Positions 47,957 through 60,265 of a DNA stretch of 64,000 nucleotides are shown here, piece by piece. Positions within the stretch are counted from its first letter, which is position 1. Each line of letters begins with the position of its first letter. Below the pieces are notes generated by a model. The model was not told where the DNA came from and did not search any database. It was given only the letters and a program-made list of their open reading frames with translations. The DNA comes from Filosporella fistucella (taxonomy: Eukaryota; Ascomycota; Leotiomycetes; Helotiales): NCBI GenBank assembly GCA_030077755.1, contig JAQJZZ010000015.1, positions 1,302,001-1,366,000 on the forward strand. Direction: 5' to 3'. The position numbers were made by a program, and so were the translations under genes.

Positions 47957-49121
47957 ATGAAATTCACCATCATTCAATTAGCCACTTTGGCCCTTGCTTT
48001 CGGTGTTAGCGCTGCTCCTCTCAATGAACGTGATTGTGATGAGGTTGGATTCGGAGGTAGTAACTCTACTAGATCTGCTACAGCAGATTTCTCGGATTTC
48101 AAGAACGCAGCTGCAAAGAGCACTACTGTCAAGAAGGCTGATAAGACAACAAAGGCCAGCAGCAAAGCCACATCAGCAGCAGACAATTCCGACAGCGCAC
48201 AAAGTACCACCAAGGCTAGCAAGGCATCAGCAACCGACGATAGTGGCAGTGCAGCGACTACCACCAAGGCTGGCAAAGCATCAGCAACTGGCGGTAGTGG
48301 CAGTGGATCTTCCAAGACAGCATCTGGAAGTGCGGCTGGAACTACCAAGGCTTCTAGCACGTCAGGATCTGGAAGTTCCGGCGGCTCATCAGGTGGAAGT
48401 CTCCCAGCTTCATCTGGTACTTCAGTTCTCAGTGCTGCTCAGACTATCGCAGCTGGTGCTAGTTTCGATGGTGGAATGGTGATGTTCGATCGTGGAGTCT
48501 CCTGTACAGGACAGGCGGAAGGTGGTGACTCTGATGCAGTCTTCCAAATTGAGAACGGTGGATCTATCTCCAATGTCATCATCGGGCCCAACCAGATCGA
48601 AGGTATCCATTGCCAAGGTGCCTGCACATTGACAAATGTTTGGTGGTCTGCTGTCTGTGAGGATGCTTTTACTATCAAGAATCAAGGTGCCGGTGAAACC
48701 ACAAAGATTTCTGGAGGAGGTGCTTTTGGTGCTGAGGACAAGGTATTCCAACACAATGGAGCCGGAACTCTTGATGTTTCTGGTTTCACTGTTGGTACTT
48801 TCGGAAAGCTTTACAGATCATGTGGAAACTGCAAGACCATGTTCGAGAGACATGTTATCATGAGCGATATTACAGGATCTGATGGTTCTATCGTTGCTGG
48901 TATCAACTCAGTAAGTCTAGCCCGATTCAAAGATGTGGAACATACTAACAAGTTGACAGAACTATGGTGACACTGCCACTATCACCAACTCCCAATTCAC
49001 AGGAGTCAAGGACATTTGCGTCACCTTCACCGGGAACGACAGTGGCGATGAACCAGTCAAGAATGGTTCAGGAGCTGATGGAACCAACTGCATATTCGGG
49101 TCTGATGTTACCTCCTCTTAG
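47957..49121 (+). CDS. Pectate lyase, polysaccharide lyase family 3, secreted (371 aa)
   Basis: Secreted enzyme that cleaves de-esterified pectin by calcium-dependent beta-elimination. Start ATG 47957 ([20 protein letters not shown], signal peptide). Exons 47957-48910 and 48960-49121 with a GTAAGT intron. The catalytic domain begins near [23 protein letters not shown] (about residue 157) and has the PL3 landmarks [53 protein letters not shown] and [11 protein letters not shown]; it closes with paired cysteines (DICVTF, NCIFGS). Between signal peptide and domain lie about 120 Ser/Thr/Lys/Gly/Ala residues with imperfect [14 protein letters not shown] repeats, an unusual spacer. A role in plant tissue maceration is known for the family. 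Confidence 0.93.
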
Positions 49122-49776
49122 ATTTGAGACTTAACTCTGAAGGATTTGGGTGGTGACTGGAAAAGTTGGTTTCAATGTATATATTATATTCTTCACTCGA
49201 AGCGTGACTCTCGTCCTTGTCATTTGATAAGAGTTCCGGGAAAGTGTTCATAGTCAAATGCAAGCATTTGCCAAATTGAGTTGATCTGCTCATGATTCTG
49301 AGCCAAAATTCAAACCCTATGACCGGAGAAAAATGCAGACATGAGAAGATTTTGCAGAGAGACACATTTGTGCGGCACCAGACGGAAATTCAAAGCCTGG
49401 CAACATGAAAGCATAATGGACGGAGCAGCAATATCAGGTGTTACACCCTCTAGGCAAGCCGAAGCTATACTCTCCACTTGAAAAGGACACACGTCTTGAA
49501 GTTTGGGGTTGCTCTTAAACGATATAGTAGTATCGAACATACAGGGCGAATTACGAAGCGGATGTGACGCCCGCCTTGTCTGCGAGTATTGCTGCATGAA
49601 CCAATTCAGATATTGAGATTGAAGTCGAGGTACTCGTCAGCTTTAATTCTCAGAATTGGCCTCCTCGATAGAGTATACGAAATCCGAGTACGAGATGCGA
49701 GCAACGTAAGCGAATCATAATTCAACAAGGCTGCATACCAGCCTCGTTTTTCTGAATCTTCTCCAAACTCGCAAAG
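49122..49776. other. Intergenic, no gene supported
   Basis: A 655-bp spacer between two plus-strand genes; only short non-coding frames. Confidence 0.5.
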
Positions 49777-51195
49777 ATGCCCCTCTTCGCTCTTCCAATA
49801 GCTGAGTCCTCTACAGCTCAGCACTCACGGCCAAATACATCACGAGTCATATTCTCGTCTCTGCCCACACGAAAACGCAAACGAAATTCGCCCGTTGCAT
49901 CCTCAGACTCCGAAAACTCCTCACTTGAAGACAATCCGGTTGCCTCTACGAATCCACTCAGTCTTGCCCCAGAAGAAATCGCACAATATCAGCTCGCGGG
50001 CTTAAATCTTGATGAAGAGCTACCCTCCGTTAAAAACTTCCCACATCGACCCCTCCCTCCAGAATTCTCCTCCCACCACCGCAAAGGAAAAGCCCGACAG
50101 AGTACTGTTGATTCCAGTGATGAACAGGAATCAAAACACGATGAACAAGTTAAAAGGCCAAGTCGTGGCCCACAACTGCGCATTCAGCACATAGGCGTCC
50201 TGACGACGTTGCTACAAAGATGTTTATTAGAAGGGGATATTCCTCGAGCGAGTCGCGCATGGTCAATGTTAATACGAATGCAGGTTTCTGGACGCGGCAT
50301 GGATCTCAGGTCAACAGGATACTGGGGTATCGGTGCAGAATTATTGATTCGAAGCTTAGACCGCGCCCGGAAACCTTCCTACAACTCTGATTCAGATAAT
50401 GAAGAATATATTCCACAAGATGGACCACGCAGGTGGGGTACAAAGGAGGGGCTGGAGAAGGCCAAAGATTATTATGAGAGATTGATCTTGCATCATCCGT
50501 ACAAAAGGCAGTTTCATGGAAGTGTTAGCGCTTTGGATTTTTGGCCTGCGATGGTGGGATGTGAAATATATGGCATACAATTTGAACAGAAGGAGTCATT
50601 GAGAAGACTTGACAAGGAGGAAGAGATGGATGATAATGATGGAGCAAGTACTAGTGAGAGTGAGAATAGTGAAGAGAGCGAAGGTGAAGACCTGTTCACT
50701 GCTGATCACCGGAGGCTGCTTCAACGTAGAAAGAGGAGAGCGGAGAAACGATGGCAGGAAAGAGAAGATGTCCGACAGACAGCTCTCACAGCATCAGAGA
50801 AAATCACATCCAGACTTGATGAACTGATGCAAACTCCACCATACTCTGATAGTCACAATCTTCTTCGACTCCGGGGGATGTTGGCGCTCTATATTGGTGA
50901 CCTGAGTATCCCATCTCTTCCAATTGAAGACGATGAAGATGGAGAGAGTGATGACGTCTCCATTGAAAGAAATCGTCGTCTAGGAAAGATTGATAGAGCT
51001 ACGGAACGGAGGTTCTTATATCGAAAACGATTGGCAGATCATGAACGAGGTAAGCAGAAACAGAAACAAGAGCAGGAAAGAGCTCGTCAGCTTTTCTACA
51101 GAATAACTAGGGAAGGCGGTCCTGCATCTGATATCAAGGACGTTCCTCTGGATGTAGGGGAGCCTGAAGAAGTTGATGATACCAAAGAGGCATAA
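49777..51195 (+). CDS. RNA polymerase I initiation factor, Rrn11-like (472 aa)
   Basis: Predicted component of the core factor that recruits RNA polymerase I to rDNA promoters in the nucleolus. Single exon. The N-terminal 130 residues are disordered with a basic KRKRN patch. The conserved core starts LRIQHIGVLTTLLQRCLLEGDIPRASRAW and runs through GRGMDLRSTGYWGIGAELLIRS, a TPR-like helical region, then AKDYYERLILHHPYKRQFHG. An acidic Glu/Ser stretch near residue 300 precedes a long charged helix, and the end is Lys/Gln-rich coiled coil. Name from family memory of this fungal core; sequence identity to yeast Rrn11 is typically low. Confidence 0.78.
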   Translation: MPLFALPIAESSTAQHSRPNTSRVIFSSLPTRKRKRNSPVASSDSENSSLEDNPVASTNPLSLAPEEIAQYQLAGLNLDEELPSVKNFPHRPLPPEFSSHHRKGKARQSTVDSSDEQESKHDEQVKRPSRGPQLRIQHIGVLTTLLQRCLLEGDIPRASRAWSMLIRMQVSGRGMDLRSTGYWGIGAELLIRSLDRARKPSYNSDSDNEEYIPQDGPRRWGTKEGLEKAKDYYERLILHHPYKRQFHGSVSALDFWPAMVGCEIYGIQFEQKESLRRLDKEEEMDDNDGASTSESENSEESEGEDLFTADHRRLLQRRKRRAEKRWQEREDVRQTALTASEKITSRLDELMQTPPYSDSHNLLRLRGMLALYIGDLSIPSLPIEDDEDGESDDVSIERNRRLGKIDRATERRFLYRKRLADHERGKQKQKQEQERARQLFYRITREGGPASDIKDVPLDVGEPEEVDDTKEA

Positions 51196-51538
51196 ATAGA
51201 ATACGTGACAATATCCCACCATAATTGAGACTCGTGAGAATTGCATCAACATGTGACATGGGCACAATGTTGATGAATGGTTTTTCTCATATTTCATTTT
51301 GTACAACAGGTGATGCACATGAGATTTACTGGATTTTCAGTTTACGAATTGTGCCAGTTATCTCGAGTCATGATGTTAAATGCGAGCTCGAATAGGCAGG
51401 TAACGTGAAGCGACCATCTTAGCCGGTAAGACGATCTGCAACCTCGTCCGCTTCGGACTCTGAACCATACACCTCATATCTCATCAATTCGAGCGTTCTT
51501 TTCCAATTTCAAGTACCTGAGTTCCAGGCAAAGGAATT
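51196..51538. other. Intergenic, no gene supported
   Basis: A 343-bp spacer between two plus-strand genes, ending in a C/T-rich leader before the aminopeptidase start. Confidence 0.5.
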
Positions 51539-54219
51539 ATGGAAGCTTATGTTCTACAAGGTAGCACGGAACGAGAAGTTCTCCCTCCCAACCTCAAGCC
51601 GATACACTATGATCTCAGATTTGAACCTCATCTAGAGGATGCGAAATCATTCGATGGATCCGTCTCAATTGAACTGGAGGTGTTGCAAGATATAGATTCA
51701 ATCGTTCTGAATGTTCTGGATCTCGACTTCATTAGTACGCAAGTTCTGCAATCAGGTGGATCAGAGGTCCAAATTTCAGACATAGAATTCGATGTGCCCA
51801 AAGAGAGAGTTATCATACCATTCAAAGAAAAAGTCAAGAAGGGTCAAAAGATATGGTTGAATCAGAAATTCAAGGGTTCACTACTACATCACACGACAGG
51901 ATTCTTTCGCTCACCAATTGATATAAATGGCAAGACAGTATGGATGGCATCCACCCAAATGGAACCCACATCTGCAAGAAAAGTGTTTCCCTGTTTTGAT
52001 GAGCCTGCTCTGAAAGCTACGTTTACCGTCACTCTAATTGCAGAGAAACATCTCACATGTCTGGGAAACATGGATGTCGCATCAGAAGTAGACATTTCTA
52101 CAAGCGGAAAAGAGAAAAAAGCTGTCACATTCAACAAGACTCCTTTAATGTCAACATACATTGTCGCGTTTGCAGTTGGAGATTTGAAAATGATCGAAAC
52201 AAATAGCTTCAGAGTTCCAGTCAGGATTTATGCTGCAGTAGATAAAAATATTGAGCATGGCAGATTCTGTCTTGAATTGGCCTCGCGAACGCTGAAGGCA
52301 TTTGAGGATATGTTTTCTATTCCGTTTCCACTTCCAAAAATGGATCTCATTGCTGTTCCAGCAGCTCAAGGAGCAATGGAGAATTGGGGTCTGGTCACAT
52401 TTGGTGAAAGTCTTTTGCTCGTCGATGAAAAAGAGACCAGTGCTTCAGCTTTCCGAACAGCTGGCTCAGTTCTCGTGCATGAGCTTGCACATCAATGGTT
52501 TGGAAATCTAGTTACCATGGAGTTCTGGGAAGGACTTTGGCTAAATGAGAGTTTTGCTGATTGGGCTGAGCTTTATGCCTGGGAGACACTGGAGCCGTCG
52601 TGGGATATGTGGCTGGATTATACAGCGAGCGGGTATCAATTGGGATTGCAATTGGATGCCAATAAGGCTAGTCATCCGGTTGAAGTCCCAGTGTACAAAG
52701 TCACTCAAATCAATCAAATTTTTGATGCAATATCGTACAACAAGGGATGTGCAATAATAAGGATGATTGCAGGGTTGATTGGTGTGGAGGTGTTTATCGA
52801 GGGCGTGAGGACATATTTGCAGAAATATGCGTATGGAAATACAAAGACGAGTGATTTGTGGAATGCATTGAGCAAGGCAAGTGGGAAGGATGTTGGCAAA
52901 TTGATGGAGACTTGGACCAAGCATATCGGGTATCCCGTCATCGAGGTACACGAATCTGCAGGAGACGTCGAAATTACACAACATCGATTTCTTCAAGACG
53001 GGACTGCAAACACTGAAGACGATAAAATTCTTTACCCTGTTCCACTGGCAGTTCGATCAGGTACCGGGGTCGAAGAGAAATTCTTATATGATCGTTCGAT
53101 GAGACTCGAGCTATCTGATATTTTCAAACTCAACAGCAACCAACATGGATTTTACAGAGTGCTCTACTCACCTCAACGCCTCGAAATACTTGGCCAAAAC
53201 GCAAAAGATGGCCTGCTTCCACCGGAGGACAAGATTGGACTTCTCTCAGATGCTTTGGCAATGGCTACAAGCGGGTACGCAAACTCCAAAGCCTCAGCTG
53301 TTCTATCGCTCCTTGAACGCTTCTCAGAGGAGAAGAATTTCTTTGTCTGGAAACAAATCATCAAAACGATATCTACCATTACCGCAGCATGGATATTTGA
53401 GAAAGACGCAGTAGTTTCCGCTCTCGAAACATTCCAAGCCCGCCTACTTTCCAAATTATTGGAGGAGAAGGGATGGGAATTCAAGAAAGAAGATGATACA
53501 GTGGAGCAAATGGCCAAAGCACTCATCTTCTCACATTCAAGTCAAGACCCAGAGGTTCAGAAAGCTGCTATGGAGATGTTCGAAAAATTTTTAAAGGGAG
53601 ATGAGAAAGCAATAAATGTCAATATTCGAAATTCAGTTTTCGAGATCGCGCTGGAGCATGGTGGTGAGAAGGAGGTAAGTTTCCTGTTTCTCCTTAAACA
53701 CTGAGAACTCACTGACAAAATCTAAAGTACGAATCCCTCCTTTCATTTCTCAAAAAACCAACCACCATCGACGCCCGCGACATCATCCTCAAATCCCTGG
53801 GCTCAGCAACCTCTCCCATTCTCATCTCCCGCACCATCGACCTAGCCATGTCTCCCTCCTCTCTCTCCCTAAACACCACAATCAAGATCCTACGTCCGCT
53901 CACAAAACACGCTGCAGGCCGCTTAGCACTCTGGGACTGGATCAGAAGAGATTTCGAAAAGGTGAGGGGTATATATGGGAATGGACTTGGTGGATTCGCG
54001 AGGGTATTGAAGATGGTTGTCGGAGCGTTGGGTACTAAGGAGCAATTAAGTCAGGTGGAAAGTTATTTTCAGAGCAAGGAGAAAGAGGGTTTTGATCGGT
54101 ATTTGGAGCAGGCTGTTGATACTGTAAAGGCGAAGGTGGCGTGGGTTGAGAGGGATAGAGGAGATGTTGAGGGTTGGTTGGCTGAGAGGGGTTTTTTGAA
54201 AGACGGAAGTGGAGTATAG
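51539..54219 (+). CDS. M1 zinc aminopeptidase, Ape2/Aap1 type (875 aa)
   Basis: Removes N-terminal amino acids from peptides; the yeast relatives Aap1 and Ape2 act in the cytosol or secretory compartment. Exons 51539-53674 and 53728-54219 with a GTAAGT intron. The N-terminal beta domain starts LPPNLKPIHYDLRFEPHLED. The exopeptidase motif GAMEN is at about residue 278, the zinc site HELAHQWFGN at about 313 and the second zinc Glu in WLNESFADW at about 335. A conserved Tyr is in AISYNKGCAIIRM. The remainder is the helical ERAP1-like C-terminal domain. No signal peptide or membrane helix is seen, so it is probably cytosolic. Length fits the family. Confidence 0.95.
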
Positions 54220-54774
54220 GTTACCACGTGTATTGATGTGTTGCCAAAACACGATTTAGAGTTATGATATGCTAGTGGCATGTCCTACCTTCCCAAGGTC
54301 GAATCGAAATGGCCATACTCAAACCAAGCAGATCATCACATTTTAGAATATCACCCGAAAAAGGTTCTTCGAAGATACATGTTCATTAAACAATCAAGCA
54401 GAGAGCTAAAACGCAATTTCATCTCCAAATCCACCCGATTATCATTACATCCCTTCTCCCAGGCACCCACTTCGCAGGCTGCCTCGGGAAACCGCTTTTC
54501 GAAAAGTTTAAATCGTATATCTGGATCCAGACCAGAATACTGATTCACTTCTTAACGTTCCCATACGCCAATCAGTTGCCTGACATTGTTTCCGCTGTAT
54601 AATCAACTCCAACGCTGGACTTTTGCGATTCCCTTTCCTTCATTAACGAATGTCCTTTCCCACCTCGTCGCTGGTTCTCGACTTTTGGTTTGTCCTCCTC
54701 TTTCATCATGATGTTATCGTATCTCAGCGTTGATACAATTTGGTGGTTGTCAGGCGACTTGTCAACCCTTCCCA
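54220..54774. other. Convergent intergenic region, no gene supported
   Basis: A 555-bp 3'-to-3' spacer; no gene or repeat seen. Confidence 0.5.
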
Positions 54775-55846
54775 TCAGGGCATACAAACACCACCCAAAT
54801 TAACCCACTTCCTCTTCAAATCCTTCACCGTCTCTTCCAAATCCTCGTTTACTGACTCGAGTTCTCTCCTCTCTCTTTCCAGTTGCTGGATATGTTTCTT
54901 TGCCAAGACCAACACATCCGCCTTACTTACTCTCCTCTCCCCACCTCCAGCAGCCACCTCATCTTGTGGCAAAATACGCAACAGGTTCTCGAATTGTCCA
55001 TTCAGCCTGTTTCGATACTGTTTCTCGACCTGGTTGTGATTGCTGCGTGATCCGGCTTTAGAGTTGTTGGAAGGCTGATATGATGATGATGAAGACGAGG
55101 TGGCGGGTCTGTAAGTACTAGTAGTAGAAGTCGAGCGAAGACGATGAGCAAGTTGGGACGTGGTGTTTTCGGCGGTAGGAACAATGATGGTACTTTCTGA
55201 TGATTTCCGTCGTTTGTGATTATGTGATACAGATTCATTCTCAGACATTGACGACTTTCTCGGAGCTCTCGAATTACCCCATGCGGGCTGTCGTGGCATG
55301 GCTGGCGAAGCCAAAGCAGGAATGGGGTACCTGTCTAATTGAGTCTCTTCCTCGCTAAAAGGGACGGACTCATCAATAGCAGATAATCTCACAAACGCCG
55401 GATCGATCACGGGATTTGACCCGTTTGAGGTTCCGGAGGTTAGAAAGGCAGATTGGTAGGCAATTGGTGAACAACCTAGATAAGGATCTTCACCGGGAAA
55501 TGTGACATTTTCTGTATCGAGAGTTTCTTGCAGGAAAGATTGTTCGAAAGGATTCCAAGATGGCTCCTGCAATGTCCCTCCACTTGCTGAGCTTGAGAGA
55601 GGTGAATCTGAAAATGGACTTTGTGGCCAGGCTGCGTTGGAATAGCTCCAATCAGGATCTGTTTTGTTATCCAACTTGGTGTCGTACAAATTTTGTTGAG
55701 TAAAGTCGGATGATGCGGGGTAAGTCTACATGTGTAAGTACTTGACGATGACAACAAAGATATCAATGACTTACCTGACCATCTCCAATGGAGTTCCTTT
55801 CGGTAAAGGAATCTTCATCGACCATGAAACTATTATTGAAGGCCAT
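54775..55846 (-). CDS. bHLH transcription factor, SREBP-type basic region, no membrane anchor (340 aa)
   Basis: DNA-binding regulator. Exon 1 (55775-55846, MAFNNSFMVDEDSFTE) joins exon 2 (54775-55725) through a 49-nt intron with a GTAAGT donor. The bHLH spans about residues 250-320: basic HNQVEKQYRNRLNGQFENLL, loop ILPQDEVAAGGGER, helix 2 RRVSKADVLVLAKKHIQQLERE. The Tyr in KQYRNRLN takes the place of the Arg found in most bHLH proteins and is a hallmark of SREBP factors, which bind sterol-response elements. No transmembrane helix is present, so it is not a membrane-tethered SREBP; it is closer to SrbB-like soluble fungal factors. The N-terminal 240 residues are disordered, Ser/Pro-rich. A T/A homopolymer lies just 5' of the start. 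Confidence 0.82.
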
Positions 55847-57188
55847 AATTGATTGTGATATAGGGGATCGAATTTTTTTTTTTAGTGACGACGGCTCAGA
55901 ATAATCAGGAGCAGTCAAACTTCTCTTGATATAGAAGTGGATGAAATTTCAATAAGCCATATACGCACATGCATGCATACCGTGTGTCATCCAGATTTGA
56001 GCGCCAAGGGAGTGACAACGGCGAGGTAAGGAGGAATGTCCGGCACTCGGTGGAAAGTCGTACGTGATTTGTTATCAGGTGTTGATATCGTTTTCGTTTA
56101 TATCGTCGATGCTATGTTGAGGTGTTCAGCCTTGCGAGTCAAAGCCTCCTATTACCGAGAAGGGATTGTCTAGAAGGTACGTTCATGAATTTGCCACCGT
56201 GCTGACGAGGAGAATGAACGAGCAGATACTGGACAACGCATGACTCGTGCATCCCAAGGCTGTTCTTATGAGGATTCTCGTTGGGTAGTCCTCGAGTGCT
56301 TGGCCTCAGTCTGCACTTTGGTGATGATGGTTGCAGCTTGGCGAGGGTGGTAAATTTCGGATTGCGGGGTGATGACCTGTGGCGAGCCTTCAGTGTCCTT
56401 CGAACTTCCCTTCCCCTGGAACAGAAGCCTACAGAAGCGACTTTAGCGAGGTGGAAGCGTCGATCTCAACCCAAAACCCCGATTTAGGGGACGTTGCCAG
56501 AAAACGCCCACTAGGTGCTCCCGGAGCACTCCCCGGAATACTTCGTACAAGTATGTTCAGCATGGTAATTCTGGTGGCTCTGGAGAATCCTGGGTCGGGG
56601 ATGGAGCAGTACACATCTCCGGATACTGGCGTGTAGTAAAAACATACGACTACTATGGTATCACGGTACTGAATTACACTACCGGATCTCCCCGACGCTC
56701 GTGATATTAGCTCTATAGGGGTATCCCGGAGAGATGGATTTCCTTGGTGGTGGGTGATTCCCGTAATTCTCCATCAGCTTTCTCGATTATCCTCGGTTTA
56801 GCACCAGAAGCCTCTTTGATATCACGTGAGGTTTGCATGAAGGCTTGAAGCCACAGTGGCGGATCGGAGATCTGGCATTGAGCAACGTTACAACGAGGTT
56901 GTGAGATTCTGACAAATATGTTTGAAGCTTAGAATTGCATGTCATGTTAACGCCAGCTCCCTAGGTATATACGCTGTCAATATTCCCATCAAACTCCTAC
57001 GAAAATTGAAGAAGAAAAAGCCTTCAAGATCACATGTAACCTCTCGTCCCATATACTCCCGTAAAATGACCCGTCAAACTCCAGTCACCGTATTCCCTCC
57101 CACTCCGTATTGAACCGTCCGAGCTCGGCCGGGTGATTCTCACAATCTCACGAGTACTCGTTGTAGTATCCAAATCCCGACCAATCGC
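55847..57188. other. Intergenic, no gene supported
   Basis: 1.3 kb upstream of the bHLH gene and 3' of the LURP-one-like gene. The part 56200-56760 is more GC-rich than its surroundings, with no convincing frame. A CGG-N8-CCG motif at 56522-56535 is the kind bound by Zn2Cys6 factors, but one copy is weak evidence. Confidence 0.45.
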
Positions 57189-58894
57189 TCAAATTCCTTC
57201 ATCCGTTCTCAAGTCGTCAAGTACGGTCACCAACGCGGCCATGATACAGTAATTCATGTCGGGCGCAATATTGATAGTATACTTTGGACAGTCAGTAATG
57301 GGCAAATTAGACAAACGGGCTGTACACACTGTGTGACTTCTCCTTCTGAGGTCGACTGCGATATGCCCGACATGAATCCCTTGCCAGGTAACTACCAAGT
57401 TCTCCAAATCCTGATCACCTTTGGAGACCCATTGGACGGCAGGTAGGTCAGGAGCTCCCCCCATATTCACAAGCCAATACGGAGAATCTATTTGGTTAGC
57501 AAAGTTCAAAGAGACGGCTCAGGGAATCATACTATATAACGACGCATTTTTGACGGTGAAAAGGGTAGCTCCATTCGGTGCTTCGGCAACTCTTGTACTT
57601 CCAGTTTTACGTTGAAATTGGAGAATTTGAGTCCCTTCATCATCCCAGAAATCTATGCTGTTAGAATGCTTTGATTAAAGGGATAAATCATCTTACCAGT
57701 TCTCCTACTCAACGAATGGGTCTGGCTAAAGCACCTTAACAGGCGAAACTCATCGCTTGTCTCAACAACCCATTCCATTTTTGAAAACGTAGCATAACGA
57801 CGAGACATCTTCATCTGTAATCCCTTCTTCCCAGCAAAGAAGCCACGAGTGAACCATACACCCGATGGTGCTGCGGCTAAAGGCTTCTCCCTAACTCTCG
57901 ATATCTGTGGAGACGTAACTTTCTCGACTGGATACTCCTTTCGCACTGAATTTGCAGAAGAGAGTGGACTTGGTCCTGGATTACGAACGACAAGAACCTT
58001 CGGGACTTCCTCAGGAATTGTCATAGACATTGACATTCTTTTTGGAGACATTTTTCGATCTTCGAGATCTCTTAATAATTCTCGGGTAGCTGCAGGAACC
58101 GGAACAGATTTCCTGACAGGAACAGGCCGATAAACTCCTTTACTTCGAGGAGGTTGATTAATTTGAAGTGATGGAGGATTCGGCCGATTCTCAGGTTGAG
58201 GGTAAATCTGAGCAGGCTTTGGGGACTGCACGAATTGAGTTGAGATTCTCAAAACAGGCGGAAGGGACGATCTTTTCAAATTTGGTGACAATTTGGGAGA
58301 AGGCACAAATGCTGGCATGTAATTATAATCTCCCAGATCGGTAATTGTGGCCGACATTGGTTGTATAAATGATGATTTTGGTCGCAATTCAGGCTTTCCT
58401 GCTGCCAATGAACTCGGAAGCGTCCTTGGTACATTTCGTCCATCTCTCATTTGATGCTTTCGGTCCAGAATATCCACTGGTGGTCCTGGTGCAGGTCTTG
58501 AAGGAGTCTGTGGTTTATACGATTGCGTCTTTGTCGGTGTGGGTGGGCCTTGTGAATCTCTAAAACTTGAAGAGTCCGAAAGCATAGATGGTATAGGTGA
58601 TGGTGGAGATGGGTGTAAGGACACTTCAGCTGTATACTTTGGAAGACCAGATTCGACAGGAGACACGCTCATCAGGTCGAATTCCTGTGTGTTGGTCCAT
58701 CGCTTGACGCTGGGTATTTTTAGCTCAACAGGCCGCCGATGGAAGGGCGATGTAGGACTTTGTTGGTCAAGATACTGAAATATCATATCCATCAACTCCG
58801 AATTGTCTATCATCGTATCTTGTTTGTTCTCTCCATTCTGATTCCCGCATAACGTTCTCTCAAACTCACTGACTTCGGGGTTCACTGTCGCCAT
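57189..58894 (-). CDS. LURP-one/tubby-like C-terminal domain protein with disordered N-terminus (538 aa)
   Basis: The folded domain, residues about 345-525, is split by two introns (57653-57696 and 57488-57532, GTAAGA and GTATGA donors). It reads FRLLRCFSQTHSLSRRTDFW, DDEGTQILQFQRKTG, EAPNGATLFTVKNAS then SPYWLVNMGGAP and AVQWVSKGDQD, with alternating strands typical of the tubby-like fold in LURP-one proteins. CDS: complement(join(57189..57487,57533..57652,57697..58894)). The first 340 residues are Pro/Ser-rich with many SP/TP and PPxP motifs and no recognised domain. Start ATG 58894 (MATVNPEVSEF) is preferred over the upstream extension, which is hydrophobic and has poor coding character. 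Function is unknown; the domain family binds membrane lipids or is defence-linked in plants. Confidence 0.65.
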
Positions 58895-60265
58895 AATTTG
58901 CGTAATTCCAAAAATAGAAAGAGGATCGAAATAGAAATATGGGAAAATAAAGAGTGGCAAGACCACATTTATCACGAAGTAAAGGAAGCGGGGTAAAAGT
59001 CAATAGGAATACACTCAAGGGGGGTGCACTCCTCTAGGAGTCATTTTGAAGGGTATGGCATCCATCTTTATGGCATGAAGTCTTTCTGGCAACTTTGCCT
59101 TACTCACGAAGAATTGTGGCGCGGCTGTGTAGTTGAAAGTCTGTCAGGCTTACGGTGTGGTGGAGGCGAGGCGGACGAATCACATACCTTGCCAAATATA
59201 GAAATAGCTGAAACACCCTCTCAACGAATCCGATGACGTGAAAGTTTGGAGCTGAGTTGAAAAGTCATTTCATAGCCTTACTGTGTTGGCTGCTATCGGA
59301 CTTGGCCATGGCCGTGGATTTGTGAAGCTGACGAAAAGTTTGTCAAGAGTTGAGTTGTCGGATGGTGGTAGCAAGGAGAATGACCAAGGTGGGTCGGTCA
59401 CGTGTAGTCTAGAAAGCCTCGTATATATAAAGTCAGAGGTTTTGACGCTTGTAGGTGGCTATGCTACTGTTGTCGATTGTCAAACTCGAGCGAGGGCGAA
59501 AGTGTAAATACGAAATAAACCTCAGAGGTAGAGTTCGAGGTCCACTATGGTGTGCCCTCTTTCGAAGATTCTGATACATGTTAAACATTGACGCCTGTCA
59601 ATTTCTGAAAAATAGCGTTTGGATGGCTTCCAGTAGGATTGTACCTAATGAGCGATCCATGATGTCTCGTGCCACATGGTAGGATTGGGTCGTGTGGAAG
59701 GTGAGCAGGGTTTTGGTAGTTGCGGCTCAGAATCATTCCCAGAGCTGCACTCGGAATTTATGAAGTGACAAGAGGCCCAACCAATCTATCATGATGTGAG
59801 TTTCGTATATACTGAATATGAAGGCATTTCGGAACGATTCATTGCCCATTGGTGCTCTTGACGTCGAAGGAACGGCAGGATCGTTTGGCAATCGTAACAA
59901 ATATAGAAGCACACAACGATGATCTGTCCTTCCCGAAATGTTCCAATCTATCATCAGGTATCGTCTAATGCTGATTTACCGCAATTCGTCAAGGTCGCGA
60001 TGAAGGAAGGTGCGGTGCAGGGATAAATCGACGTCCTATGCCGTACGATCATGGTTAGCAACAGAATATTCAACCCCGAATACATAAACCTTTTTGATCT
60101 CCTTCCCAGCTTCCATCTTATGAATATCATTTCCAAATGCGATCGAAATGACGCCTGTGAGGCTCTCGAATATATGATAGCGTATGAGATAGTCGGCTTC
60201 CAAAAACAGTGTATTTTCTATGTACATTCCCCCAATACTATACATCATCATGTCGATGTCGAGCA
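58895..60265. other. Intergenic, no gene supported
   Basis: 1.4 kb between the LURP-one-like promoter side and the 3' end of the complex I gene. Short frames at 59024-59507 and 59733-60136 have no recognisable features and no repeats were seen. Confidence 0.45.

Noticed and set aside
47974..48360. Leu/Val/Ala-rich antisense frame in the pectate lyase linker
   Set aside because: Shadow of the Ser/Thr/Lys-rich linker; it has no start context or homology signal.
56522..56535. CGG-N8-CCG as a Zn2Cys6 operator
   Set aside because: A single copy of a short degenerate motif; too likely by chance to annotate alone.
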